DNA of 21,349 bases from Clostridia bacterium (GTDB taxonomy: Bacteria; Bacillota; Clostridia; Monoglobales; Monoglobaceae), in NCBI GenBank assembly GCA_017409915.1, contig JAFQRU010000092.1, positions 1 to 21,349 of the forward strand, read 5' to 3'. Position numbers and translations under genes: made by a program. This document shows positions 8,244 to 15,023 of this stretch, in pieces. The notes beneath the pieces are model-generated. The model had not been told where the DNA came from. It did not search any database and saw only the letters and a program-made list of their open reading frames with translations. Every line of letters begins with the position of its first letter. Position 1 is the stretch's first letter.

Positions 8244-8954
8244 CTATTTCTTCAAAAGACTTATGTAATACGCTTTTTTAAGCGCCTTTTCTTCTTCATA
8301 AGATTTGCTGATTTGTTTAACTATGGAAGTATCCATCTTATTTTCAACAAGTTTCTTTTCAAGCTTCTTGATTATGCCGTTAACCTTTCCGTCGCACTCT
8401 ATTAAAAGCGCATTTGCCGTTCCGATATACTTATCAATTATGCTCTGCTTGCTCACTAATGTCCTGTCTTTTTTTGGAAGGGCACGATAGTCGGCCAAAG
8501 CTGCTTTTTCTATCTGGCCAAGCTGACCTAAATAATAGGCCTTATAAGAATAAAGCTGAATTATATTCTCTGCAATAAAGGCGTCAATTTCCTGCTTGTC
8601 CTTTTCCTTTGGAGTTTCCCCCTCAGGCTTTGCCACGGAGTTTTCAAACTCCTGCTTTATAATCTCTGTCGCTTCTTCAACGGTAAGCTCCCCGGAAGTA
8701 ATTTTCTTTTCTTCCTCTTCCGTAAAATCTCTTACTGTTCCTTCGATATACTCAGAAACCGCCTTTTCCCGTTCTTCTTTTGTTTTTTCTATCTTCTCAG
8801 TAATGGTCTCAGAAGTTGGGTTGGATATAAAATAATAAGCTGCCTTGATATCATTCCAGCGCCACGCAACAAGCACAATGATACCTATTAAAATTACGCC
8901 GATAATTCCCAAAACAACTTTTTTACCTGTTTTTTTGTTCTTCTTGCCTAACAT
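8244..8954 (-). CDS. Unknown single-pass membrane protein with charged helical ectodomain
   Basis: I do not recognise this 236-residue protein. A basic N terminus (KKNKKTGKK) is followed by one hydrophobic segment (about 13-30) and a long, Glu/Lys-rich, mostly helical remainder, so an inside-N, outside-C anchor is likely. The segment 80-110 is strongly acidic with a Pro/Glu-rich turn. Residues 155-176 (DYRALPKKDR...) resemble 266-285 of the SLH protein encoded next. The ATG at 8954 has AGAGGTGG before it and lies inside the end of the VanZ gene (32-base overlap), so translation is probably coupled. Its place in the operon suggests a role at the cell envelope; nothing more specific can be supported. 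Confidence 0.75.
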   Translation of the reverse strand: MLGKKNKKTGKKVVLGIIGVILIGIIVLVAWRWNDIKAAYYFISNPTSETITEKIEKTKEEREKAVSEYIEGTVRDFTEEEEKKITSGELTVEEATEIIKQEFENSVAKPEGETPKEKDKQEIDAFIAENIIQLYSYKAYYLGQLGQIEKAALADYRALPKKDRTLVSKQSIIDKYIGTANALLIECDGKVNGIIKKLEKKLVENKMDTSIVKQISKSYEEEKALKKAYYISLLKK

Positions 8955-9453
8955 TTTTCCACCTCTTTGCGAAAATAATTTCCAAGAACACCTTTATAAA
9001 ACTCATCCCGAACAAAACACCTGTAATGTCAATTAAAACATCCCCGATTTCAGCGCTTCTGCCGGGAACAAAATACTGATGAGCTTCATCAAATATAGCT
9101 AAAAGACATCCAAGGCCTAAAAGCAAAACAGCCTTTTTGCTGCTTTCTTTAAGGGTTATATGGATTCCCATAAGCAAAAATCCAACAACAAAAAAATTAT
9201 AAAAATGAGCGAGTTTCCTTACAATCTGATGCAGGGATATCCTGCTGTCGCCGGGAATTGTTTCCCTCGGAATTGAATCCGGAACCCACTCCATTTTATT
9301 CATAACACTACGGCTGATTTCAGAAGATTTTCCCGAAGGCTGGCTTGAAAACATAGTTATAATAAGAATCTGCGCCAAAAGGAGTATGGTTAAAACCACT
9401 GCCCTTTTATAAAGAAGGCGCCTTTCCTTTTCGTTATACAAGAAACTCTGCAT
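8923..9453 (-). CDS. VanZ-family membrane protein
   Basis: Small polytopic membrane protein of the VanZ-like family, whose founding member gives low-level teicoplanin resistance by an unknown mechanism. The 176 residues have about four hydrophobic segments (about 17-35, 84-100, 107-121, 136-156) and the family core DEAHQYFVPGR (122-132) followed by Asp138, Asp142 and Gly145. I chose ATG 9453 over an in-frame TTG at 9459 because GGTG lies about 7 bases before the ATG and too close to the TTG; the signal is weak either way. It overlaps the phosphatase gene by 20 bases and the next gene by 32, so it is probably translationally coupled. VanZ-like genes occur in other envelope and capsule loci; a resistance role here is not implied. 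Confidence 0.85.
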   Translation of the reverse strand: MQSFLYNEKERRLLYKRAVVLTILLLAQILIITMFSSQPSGKSSEISRSVMNKMEWVPDSIPRETIPGDSRISLHQIVRKLAHFYNFFVVGFLLMGIHITLKESSKKAVLLLGLGCLLAIFDEAHQYFVPGRSAEIGDVLIDITGVLFGMSFIKVFLEIIFAKRWKNVRQEEQKNR

Positions 9454-10150
9454 CTTCAAGCACCATATCCACTATATTTCTTAAATTTCGGATTTCGCCT
9501 CTTCCAAGCTTTTTCTCAATCTTTTCATAAGCCTTGCCTATATTTGGTTTTCTGTCAGTCAGATTATGGCAGTCTGAACCTATAATATGCACATGCCCTT
9601 CGCTTATATGCTTTAAGGCTTTTCTTGATGTCTTTACTGAATTAACATACTCTGCATTGGTCTGAATAAGACATCCCATATCAATAAGTTCGTAAAGGAA
9701 TCCTCTATCCTCCTGCACATTTATATATCGTTCAAAATGAGCGATAATAGGTGTAATTCCCATGGCACAAATCTTATCCACAGTGGTATAAGTGATATTA
9801 GACCACTCTACAAAAGGCATTTCAAGGAGCATATATCGCGTACCTTCAATGCAAAGCTTTGAAAGCTCTTCCATCCCGCCTATTCCGGGATACATAAGAA
9901 CCTCTGCGCCAAGTGCAATTTTAGGAAGAGGCTCCGCTTCTTTTCTCGCCGCCTCTATAACTTCTATCGCTACTCTGTTTCTGCATTCAAGAAATTTTTC
10001 TATGCTTCCGCTTGACATATAAAAATGAGGAGTTGCAACAACCCGGTCTACCCCTTGTTTTTTAAGTTGTTTGAGCATTTCAATTGAAACCGTGGTATTA
10101 GCGCTTCCATCATCTATCCCCGGAAGAATATGCGTATGAAAATCAACCAT
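9434..10150 (-). CDS. PHP-type protein-tyrosine phosphatase (CpsB/YwqE family)
   Basis: Metal-dependent phosphatase that removes phosphate from the tyrosine cluster of the partner bacterial tyrosine kinase, controlling capsule or exopolysaccharide output. The 238 residues carry the PHP metal ligands in the expected order: His5 and His7 (DFHTHILPGIDDG), Asp13/Asp14, His42 (ATPHF), Glu83, Glu110, His138 (IAHFERY), Asp193 and His195 (GSDCHN). This spacing is close to streptococcal CpsB. The ATG at 10148-10150 has GGTGAAG upstream. The kinase gene ends 73 bases upstream, with a hairpin in the gap. Product identity is firm; the substrate is inferred from the adjacent kinase. Confidence 0.93.
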   Translation of the reverse strand: MVDFHTHILPGIDDGSANTTVSIEMLKQLKKQGVDRVVATPHFYMSSGSIEKFLECRNRVAIEVIEAARKEAEPLPKIALGAEVLMYPGIGGMEELSKLCIEGTRYMLLEMPFVEWSNITYTTVDKICAMGITPIIAHFERYINVQEDRGFLYELIDMGCLIQTNAEYVNSVKTSRKALKHISEGHVHIIGSDCHNLTDRKPNIGKAYEKIEKKLGRGEIRNLRNIVDMVLEDAEFLV

Positions 10151-10171
10151 AAAGCTTCACCGCCATTTTGA

Positions 10172-10197
10172 GTTAGCGGGTTATCCCCGCGCCTAAC
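10172..10197 (-). promoter_or_regulatory. Intercistronic hairpin between kinase and phosphatase genes
   Basis: Two stem blocks pair: 10172-10175 (GTTA) with 10194-10197 (TAAC), and 10176-10180 (GCGGG) with 10186-10190 (CCCGC). A 3-base bulge lies at 10191-10193 and the loop at 10181-10185. On the minus (coding) strand no T run follows, so it is not a normal terminator of the operon; on the plus strand five T follow at 10198-10202, but no plus-strand gene lies before it. An mRNA processing or stability element is possible. Confidence 0.35.
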
Positions 10198-10223
10198 TTT
10201 TTAACTTTCGTTTCCCTTTATTA

Positions 10224-11054
10224 TCAGTCCTCGGAACCCTCTTTCTTTGTCTTATAGTATGGACTTTTGCCATAACTATGATTTGCGCCGTATCTTCCGC
10301 CGGCTTTGTAATATTTTCTGCCGTATCTGTATTTATAACCGCCTTTATAGTCAAACTCAACACCGTTTAAAATAAAGCCGATTATTTTAGCTCCTGCAAA
10401 TTCAAGCTGTTTAACCGCTTCTCTTAAAGCATCTCTTTCTGTTGAGTTCTGCAAAGTAACAACCACAACCTGCGGGATAACCTTTGCAATAATTGCCGTG
10501 TCAGTAACAATATTTACCGGGCAAGTGTCGCAGATAATATAGTCGTATTTCTTTTCAACCTCTTCGATAACTCCCGCAAATCTTTCAGAGCCCAAAAGCT
10601 CTGCCGGATTCGGAGGGATATCCCCTGCACAAATATAATCAAGATTTTCGTATTCAGAATGTCTTATCGCCTCATCGATACTGTTCATTCCTACAAGAAC
10701 ATTACTAAGTCCCGGAACAGGATTCGCCCCTAAAAGTCTGTGAACATTAGGTTTTCTGAGGTCACAGTCCACAATACAGATTTTAGACCCTGTCTGGGCA
10801 AATGCGATACCTAAGTTTATACAGTTCGTACTCTTCCCTTCGGAAGCGAGGGAGCTTGTTACCAAAAGTTTTTTGCAACCGTCATAAGGAAGAGAGAATG
10901 TTACCTTGGTTCTTAATGTTTTATATGCTTCTTTTGTGTAGAACTCAAAATCGTCGCTGAAGAGTTTTTCGCGAAGCATTTCCTCTTTTGTCTTTACAAC
11001 CTTTGGTGTTTTTTTATAAGGCTTATTTGCTTTTTGTTTTTTTGGCGCTGCCAT
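10224..11054 (-). CDS. Bacterial tyrosine kinase (CpsD/YwqD/CapB family)
   Basis: Cytoplasmic BY-kinase that autophosphorylates on a C-terminal tyrosine cluster when activated by its membrane partner. Visible in the 276 residues are Walker A (ASEGKST, Lys74), Walker A' (IVDCDLRKPN, Asp96), Walker B (YIICD, Asp176), and a tail from 236 to 267 holding ten tyrosines (236, 240, 242, 244, 248, 249, 255, 261, 266, 267). The start is set at ATG 11054 because GGGAGGAG lies just before it; an in-frame ATG at 11129 would add 25 residues but has no such signal and lies deep in the previous gene. It overlaps the co-polymerase gene by 32 bases, the usual modulator-kinase pairing in Firmicutes. Confidence 0.94.
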   Translation of the reverse strand: MAAPKKQKANKPYKKTPKVVKTKEEMLREKLFSDDFEFYTKEAYKTLRTKVTFSLPYDGCKKLLVTSSLASEGKSTNCINLGIAFAQTGSKICIVDCDLRKPNVHRLLGANPVPGLSNVLVGMNSIDEAIRHSEYENLDYICAGDIPPNPAELLGSERFAGVIEEVEKKYDYIICDTCPVNIVTDTAIIAKVIPQVVVVTLQNSTERDALREAVKQLEFAGAKIIGFILNGVEFDYKGGYKYRYGRKYYKAGGRYGANHSYGKSPYYKTKKEGSED

Positions 11055-11820
11055 AATAAGCTCCTCCCTTTCCTTTGCGATAATAGCTGTTTCTGTAATA
11101 ATAGCTTTCCTGCCCGCTGTTTTTCTCACCTATTTTAGGGATGACCCCAAGTATCGGATAGTCAAACATCTTCTCAAGGTCTGACTCATTTTTGATTCTG
11201 GCATCTAAAAGCTCACGAATGAGAATGAACGCACAAGCAAGAGCAAATCCCACTATCAAGCCCATAGCAATATTCTTAACCTTATTCTGATTTATAGGAT
11301 TTCTATTAGCCATCGCATAGTCAATTACGCTTACAGATGTTGCACCGATTATCTTTGTTATAACATCAGGAGCAACCTTTGCAAAAGCATTGGCAATCAC
11401 CTTGCAATGTTCAGGGTTGGTCCCTGTTATGCTTATCCTGAAAATTTCTGTTCCTTCTGTGCTGCTTACGCTGACCATACCGCCTATCTGGCTCGGAGTA
11501 TATGTAAGTTTATCGCTCTTTGAGATTTCTTTGGAAACCTCGTTGAGCATACGGTTACTCCTAACGATTTCAATACAGCTTGGAATGAGCAACTGAGACG
11601 CAGAAATATCTGTTCCCAGAACCTTATCCTCAGACTTCATACTGTCGTCATTATTGTTCAAATATAAAGACACCGAAGAACGGTATTTAGGAACTACCGT
11701 CAATTCGGTATATCCAAAAAACAATACCGCAAAAACAAGCATACTTGCGATAATAATTTTGGCATTCCCCCATAGCATTTTCAGTATCTGTTTCAGATTA
11801 ATTTTTTCAAACTCGTTCAT
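11023..11820 (-). CDS. Wzz-type polysaccharide co-polymerase / kinase modulator (CpsC/YveK family)
   Basis: Membrane protein that in CpsC/CapA/TkmA relatives activates the BY-kinase and controls polysaccharide chain length. The 265 residues have two transmembrane segments (about 20-38 and 184-201) around an extracellular Wzz domain, with NPINQNK (174-180) before the second. The short cytoplasmic tail ends PKIGEK and then, unusually, carries seven tyrosines (240-242, 246, 247, 255, 256) in a Gly/Lys/Arg-rich stretch much like the kinase tail. The start is ATG 11820, with AGGAG about 7 bases before it; an upstream in-frame ATG (11841) lacks this spacing. It is the first gene of the operon. Confidence 0.92.
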   Translation of the reverse strand: MNEFEKINLKQILKMLWGNAKIIIASMLVFAVLFFGYTELTVVPKYRSSVSLYLNNNDDSMKSEDKVLGTDISASQLLIPSCIEIVRSNRMLNEVSKEISKSDKLTYTPSQIGGMVSVSSTEGTEIFRISITGTNPEHCKVIANAFAKVAPDVITKIIGATSVSVIDYAMANRNPINQNKVKNIAMGLIVGFALACAFILIRELLDARIKNESDLEKMFDYPILGVIPKIGEKNSGQESYYYRNSYYRKGKGGAYYGSAKKTKSK

Positions 11821-11861
11821 GTCTTTTCTCCTAAAAATCATAGTGTTCCATTCTTACGACA

Positions 11862-11890
11862 ATTTTACCATAAATCCGCGAGTTTGTCAA
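11862..11890 (-). promoter_or_regulatory. Strong SigA-type promoter of the polysaccharide/tyrosine-kinase operon
   Basis: On the minus strand a perfect -35 TTGACA (11885-11890), exactly 17 bases of spacer, and TGGTAAAAT (extended -10, hexamer 11862-11867). The predicted start is near 11855, about 35 bases before the first ATG of the operon at 11820. The box lies about 40 bases after the sigE stop, so the operon does not depend on sporulation transcription. No clear terminator for sigE is seen before it. Confidence 0.85.
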
Positions 11891-11918
11891 CCAAAATTGA
11901 GTTATTTTGCTGTAAACT

Positions 11919-12647
11919 TTACCCATTCATCATTTTGTCAATATCCCTTTTCAGTCTCTTAATTATCCGTTTTTCAAGGCGCGAAATATAGGACTGAGAA
12001 ATCCCAAGCATATCCGCAACCTGCTTTTGGGTTTTCTCCCGTCCGTCACCTCCGAAACCAAACCGAAGTTCCATTATGACTTTCTCTCTTTTCGGCAGTT
12101 TATCCATTGCAATATGAAGAAGCTCTTTGTCTACCTTTTTCTCGATTTCTCTTTGAGTTATATCCTCCTCTGTCCCCAAAATATCCGAAAGAAGAAGCTC
12201 ATTTCCGTCCCAGTCAACATTAAGAGGCTCATCTATTGAAACATTCACTTTAAGAGAGCTGTTTTTCCTAAGATACATAAGAATTTCATTTTCAATACAC
12301 CGGGAGGCATAAGTGGCAAGCTTTATTTTCTTGTCGGCTTTAAAGGTATTTATGGCTTTTATAAGCCCTATTGTTCCTATGGAAACCAAGTCCTCAACCC
12401 CGACGCCTGTGTTTTCAAATTTTTTCGCTATGTAAACCACAAGTCTCAGATTCCGCTCTATAAGTATCTTCTTCGCCCTCTCTCCCTCCTCTCCCGGGAG
12501 CATTTCAATAACCGCTCTTTCCTCCTCCGCTTTAAGAGGCGGGGGAAGAGTTTCTCCGCTTCCTATATAGTCTATCCGTCCTTTTTTGGAAAGCCTTAAA
12601 ATAAGCCTTAATAAAAAACCTTTTATTTTTATGGTAAAAAATTTCAT
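11919..12647 (-). CDS. sigE: Sporulation sigma factor SigE (pro-form)
   Basis: RNA polymerase sigma factor of the early mother cell, made as an inactive, membrane-associated precursor. The 242 residues begin with an amphipathic pro-sequence (about 1-29), followed by YIGSGETLPPP, the region near the cleavage site in other SigE proteins. Region 2 is at about 60-125 (RNLRLVVYIAKKFENTG at 65-81), then DWDGNELLLSDILGT (145-159), and the region 4 helix-turn-helix (about 206-226, VADMLGISQSYISRLEKR). Similarity to Bacillus SigE is extensive. The ATG overlaps the spoIIGA stop (ATGA, 12644-12647), with GGAGGG upstream, so the two are translationally coupled. In many spore-formers sigG follows; here it does not. 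Confidence 0.97.
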   Translation of the reverse strand: MKFFTIKIKGFLLRLILRLSKKGRIDYIGSGETLPPPLKAEEERAVIEMLPGEEGERAKKILIERNLRLVVYIAKKFENTGVGVEDLVSIGTIGLIKAINTFKADKKIKLATYASRCIENEILMYLRKNSSLKVNVSIDEPLNVDWDGNELLLSDILGTEEDITQREIEKKVDKELLHIAMDKLPKREKVIMELRFGFGGDGREKTQKQVADMLGISQSYISRLEKRIIKRLKRDIDKMMNG

Positions 12648-13537
12648 ATCATAATTCCCTCCATGTTTCTGCCGTTTTCAAGGTAAAGACGGGGATTTAT
12701 TATTCCGCCATAATCCTCCCCTAACCGTCTGTTTGTTATAAGCCCGATGCAAACATTGTTCCAGCTTTCTCCCTCGCTTGTAAGAGTGTCTGCAACTATT
12801 GCATAAATCATATTTTCTCCGCAAAGAGTAGAAAAAGGAAGCATCCTCATCCCTTCTTCAAAGGCCTTGTCTATTCCTTTGTTTTCCTCAACAATTTCCC
12901 TTTCTTTTTCACTCAGGATGAGCTTTAACTTGTCATACTCCATCACGAGAGCCCCTCTGTCGCTTATAGGGTCTTTAAGCTTACAGCCTGTATCTAAAAA
13001 AACATTAACCTCGCAGGTCCTGTTTTTGTGTGTAATCTCAAACCTTTTGATAAGGTCTTTCTCAAAAATAGCCTCTTTCCGCTTTTGGCTGTATATCCCA
13101 AGAAGCGTGTATGTAAGGGCAATCCCCAGAATCAAAACAAGAGGGCTCAGATTAAGATAAACTCCTCCCCCCGAAACCACCGAGCCTACCGCCGTACCGA
13201 AATCAGTCAGGAAAATCAAGGCAAGAAGAGTTCCCCCAAGGCTTAAATTAACCACCAGAAAAACGCCGAACCGTTTTAAAGCATCCTTAAAATTATCTCC
13301 TCCAAAAACCAGATATGAAATCCCAAAAAGAACAAAAATTTTGGAAAGGGCGGAATACAAAAAGCTCGTTTTTGGGAAAAACATAAAAACGGCATAGACT
13401 CCTCCAAGCCCTGCCCCTACGGCTGTTTTTAATATATTGATTTCTTTTTTGAGTAGCCTTTGAGTGATTATTAAAACTGCACTGTCCAATAAAAAATTGA
13501 ACAAAAAAAGAGTGTCTGCATATATGGTGGGAGCCAT
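12644..13537 (-). CDS. spoIIGA: Sporulation sigma-E processing peptidase SpoIIGA
   Basis: Membrane-embedded aspartic protease that cleaves the pro-sequence of SigE after signalling from the forespore. The 297 residues have an N-terminal membrane half with about five hydrophobic segments (about 5-28, 36-55, 60-80, 90-111, 128-149) and a C-terminal cytoplasmic protease domain with the active-site motif FLDTG (180-184, Asp182), close to the Asp183 position of the Bacillus enzyme. AAGGAGGGG precedes ATG 13537; another ATG five bases upstream is out of frame. It is co-transcribed with sigE from the promoter at 13565-13598. Confidence 0.94.
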   Translation of the reverse strand: MAPTIYADTLFLFNFLLDSAVLIITQRLLKKEINILKTAVGAGLGGVYAVFMFFPKTSFLYSALSKIFVLFGISYLVFGGDNFKDALKRFGVFLVVNLSLGGTLLALIFLTDFGTAVGSVVSGGGVYLNLSPLVLILGIALTYTLLGIYSQKRKEAIFEKDLIKRFEITHKNRTCEVNVFLDTGCKLKDPISDRGALVMEYDKLKLILSEKEREIVEENKGIDKAFEEGMRMLPFSTLCGENMIYAIVADTLTSEGESWNNVCIGLITNRRLGEDYGGIINPRLYLENGRNMEGIMI

Positions 13538-13564
13538 CTCATCCCCTCCTTAGTTCATACACTC

Positions 13565-13598
13565 ATTATAGCTTAAACACTATTCATATTTTGTCGTA
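13565..13598 (-). promoter_or_regulatory. spoIIGA-sigE promoter with Spo0A-box-like site
   Basis: On the minus strand the -10 is a perfect TATAAT (13565-13570). No -35 lies at 17 bases, but ACGACA (13592-13597, four of six matches) lies 21 bases away. Overlapping it, on the plus strand, TTTGTCGTA (13590-13598) matches the 0A box TTTGTCGAA at eight of nine places. A weaker second box-like sequence (CTTTGCGAAA, minus strand, 13600-13609) lies next to it. Established knowledge: the Bacillus spoIIG promoter also has an over-long spacer and 0A boxes over its -35 region. Spo0A activation here is therefore a well-grounded inference. Confidence 0.75.
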
Positions 13599-13610
13599 TT
13601 TTCGCAAAGG

Positions 13611-13646
13611 CAAAACAAAAACAGGTTGCCAAAGCAACCTGTTTTT
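13611..13646 (-). terminator. Terminator of ftsZ
   Basis: ACAGGTTGC (13621-13629) and GCAACCTGT (13634-13642) form a perfect 9-bp stem around a 4-base loop, extended by A/T pairs. On the minus strand it is followed by TTTTGTTTTG (13611-13620). It lies just after the ftsZ stop and separates ftsZ from spoIIGA. A T-rich run on the plus strand makes it potentially bidirectional. Confidence 0.88.
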
Positions 13647-13653
13647 ATTTTTA

Positions 13654-14916
13654 TTATTCGTTATTCTTTTTTAAGAATACAGGAACATCTATTTCGTCAT
13701 CATCAGAGAATCCGTTGAAAATTCCTGTCTTTGGCTTTGAAAAAGGTCTTTCAAAAGGCTTTTCAAAGGCCTGTTCTTCTGCCGGTGGTGTCAAAGTTTC
13801 AGTAACTGTATCTTCTGCCTTAGGAGCTTCTGCTCTGAGTTCTTCGATATTCTTTGCAATCCCTGCAAAAATTCCACCGTTTGAAGGAGTTATGATAGGC
13901 TCCTCTGTCTTTCTCTCGATAGAGTTAACTCCGCCGAGAGGTCTTTTCATAGGAGAAGGTCTTCCGCCTTCAAAACCTGTTGCAATAACAGTGATCTGGA
14001 TTTCATCGCCTAATGAATCGTCAATCATAGCACCAAGGATGATATTTGCATCCTTATCAGCAGCTTCGTTAACAAGTTCAGATGCAGTCTGGATTTCCAT
14101 AATTCCAAGGTCGCTTCCGCCTGTAACATTAATGATGATTCCCTTTGCGCCTGTTATTGTTGTTTCAAGGAGTGGGCTGTTGATAGCTTTAAGAGCAGCG
14201 TCATGAGCGCGGTTTTCGCCTGTTGCTCTGCCGATACCCATATGAGCATAGCCTGTCCCCTTCATAATTGTTTTAACATCTGCAAAGTCAAGACTGATAA
14301 GGCCAGGTCTTGAAATAAGGTCAGAAATACCCTGAACGCCCTGTCTTAAAACTTCGTCAGCAAGTCTGAATGAATCAACCAAAGAAGTCTTATTCTCTGC
14401 AAGAGATAAGAGCTTATCGTTTGGAATAACAACCAATGTATCAACCGCTTCTTTAAGGGTTTCAATACCTAAAATTGCGTTTTTGCCTCTCTGTGGGCCT
14501 TCAAACCAGAACGGTTTGGTTACGATACCAACAGTTAAGATTCCCATTTCTTTTGCAATCTCAGCAACAACAGGAGCCGCACCTGTTCCTGTTCCGCCGC
14601 CCATACCTGCTGTAACGAAAACCATATCTGTATCGCGAAGAGCTTCGGCGATTTCGTCTCTGCTTTCTTCCGCTGCCTTATATCCGATTTCAGGAACAGC
14701 ACCTGCACCGAGACCCTTTGTAACCTTTTCACCAATCTGAATTTTGCTTGCGGCACTTGACATACCGAGATCCTGCTTGTCCGTATTAACAGCAATAAAT
14801 TCAACGCACTCTACGCCGGCTTCAATCATTCTGTTAACAGCATTGTTACCGCCGCCGCCAACACCCACTACCTTAATTTTTGCTGGATTTGTTGCAACTG
14901 TATCAAATTCAAACAA
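13654..14916 (-). CDS. ftsZ: Cell division protein FtsZ
   Basis: Tubulin-like GTPase that forms the division ring and recruits the divisome. Visible in the 420 residues are GGGGNNAVNRM (20-30), the tubulin signature GGGTGTGAAP (106-115), the T7 loop NVTGGSDLG (263-271, Asp269) and, after a variable linker (about 320-400), the C-terminal peptide EIDVPVFLKK, the binding site for tethering proteins. I place the start at the second of two nearby TTG codons (14916): AGGAGG (14925-14930) is 8 bases before it but only 2 before the first TTG (14922), and MFEFD matches related proteins. It has its own promoter (14980-15008) and terminator. No ftsA lies upstream, so the membrane tether is encoded elsewhere or is another protein such as SepF. 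Confidence 0.97.
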   Translation of the reverse strand: MFEFDTVATNPAKIKVVGVGGGGNNAVNRMIEAGVECVEFIAVNTDKQDLGMSSAASKIQIGEKVTKGLGAGAVPEIGYKAAEESRDEIAEALRDTDMVFVTAGMGGGTGTGAAPVVAEIAKEMGILTVGIVTKPFWFEGPQRGKNAILGIETLKEAVDTLVVIPNDKLLSLAENKTSLVDSFRLADEVLRQGVQGISDLISRPGLISLDFADVKTIMKGTGYAHMGIGRATGENRAHDAALKAINSPLLETTITGAKGIIINVTGGSDLGIMEIQTASELVNEAADKDANIILGAMIDDSLGDEIQITVIATGFEGGRPSPMKRPLGGVNSIERKTEEPIITPSNGGIFAGIAKNIEELRAEAPKAEDTVTETLTPPAEEQAFEKPFERPFSKPKTGIFNGFSDDDEIDVPVFLKKNNE

Positions 14917-14979
14917 AACCAATTCCTCCTTTTATTTCCCTTCTTGCTTTAACAATCATAGAAAACCATATTATTTTTT

Positions 14980-15008
14980 ATTATACTATGGATTTTCAAT
15001 TTTGTAAA
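14980..15008 (-). promoter_or_regulatory. SigA-type promoter of ftsZ
   Basis: On the minus strand -35 TTTACA (15003-15008), 17 bases of spacer, then -10 TATAAT (14980-14985). The predicted start leaves a leader of about 58 bases before the TTG start at 14916. It lies in the 107-base gap after sbp, so ftsZ can be expressed independently of the upstream wall genes. Confidence 0.8.
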
Positions 15009-15023
15009 TACAATTTTGAAATT

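Noticed and set aside
11055..11129. 25-residue extension at the N terminus of the tyrosine kinase
   Set aside because: The strong GGGAGGAG just before ATG 11054 fits the shorter start; the extension lies within the co-polymerase gene.
11892..11909. Stem-loop after sigE as a terminator
   Set aside because: Only six A/T-rich pairs (CAAAAT / ATTTTG) with no T run, overlapping the next promoter region.
13715..14206. 163-residue open frame on the plus strand inside ftsZ
   Set aside because: It is antisense to a well-supported gene, has Ser/Pro/Ile-rich low-complexity composition and no ribosome binding site.
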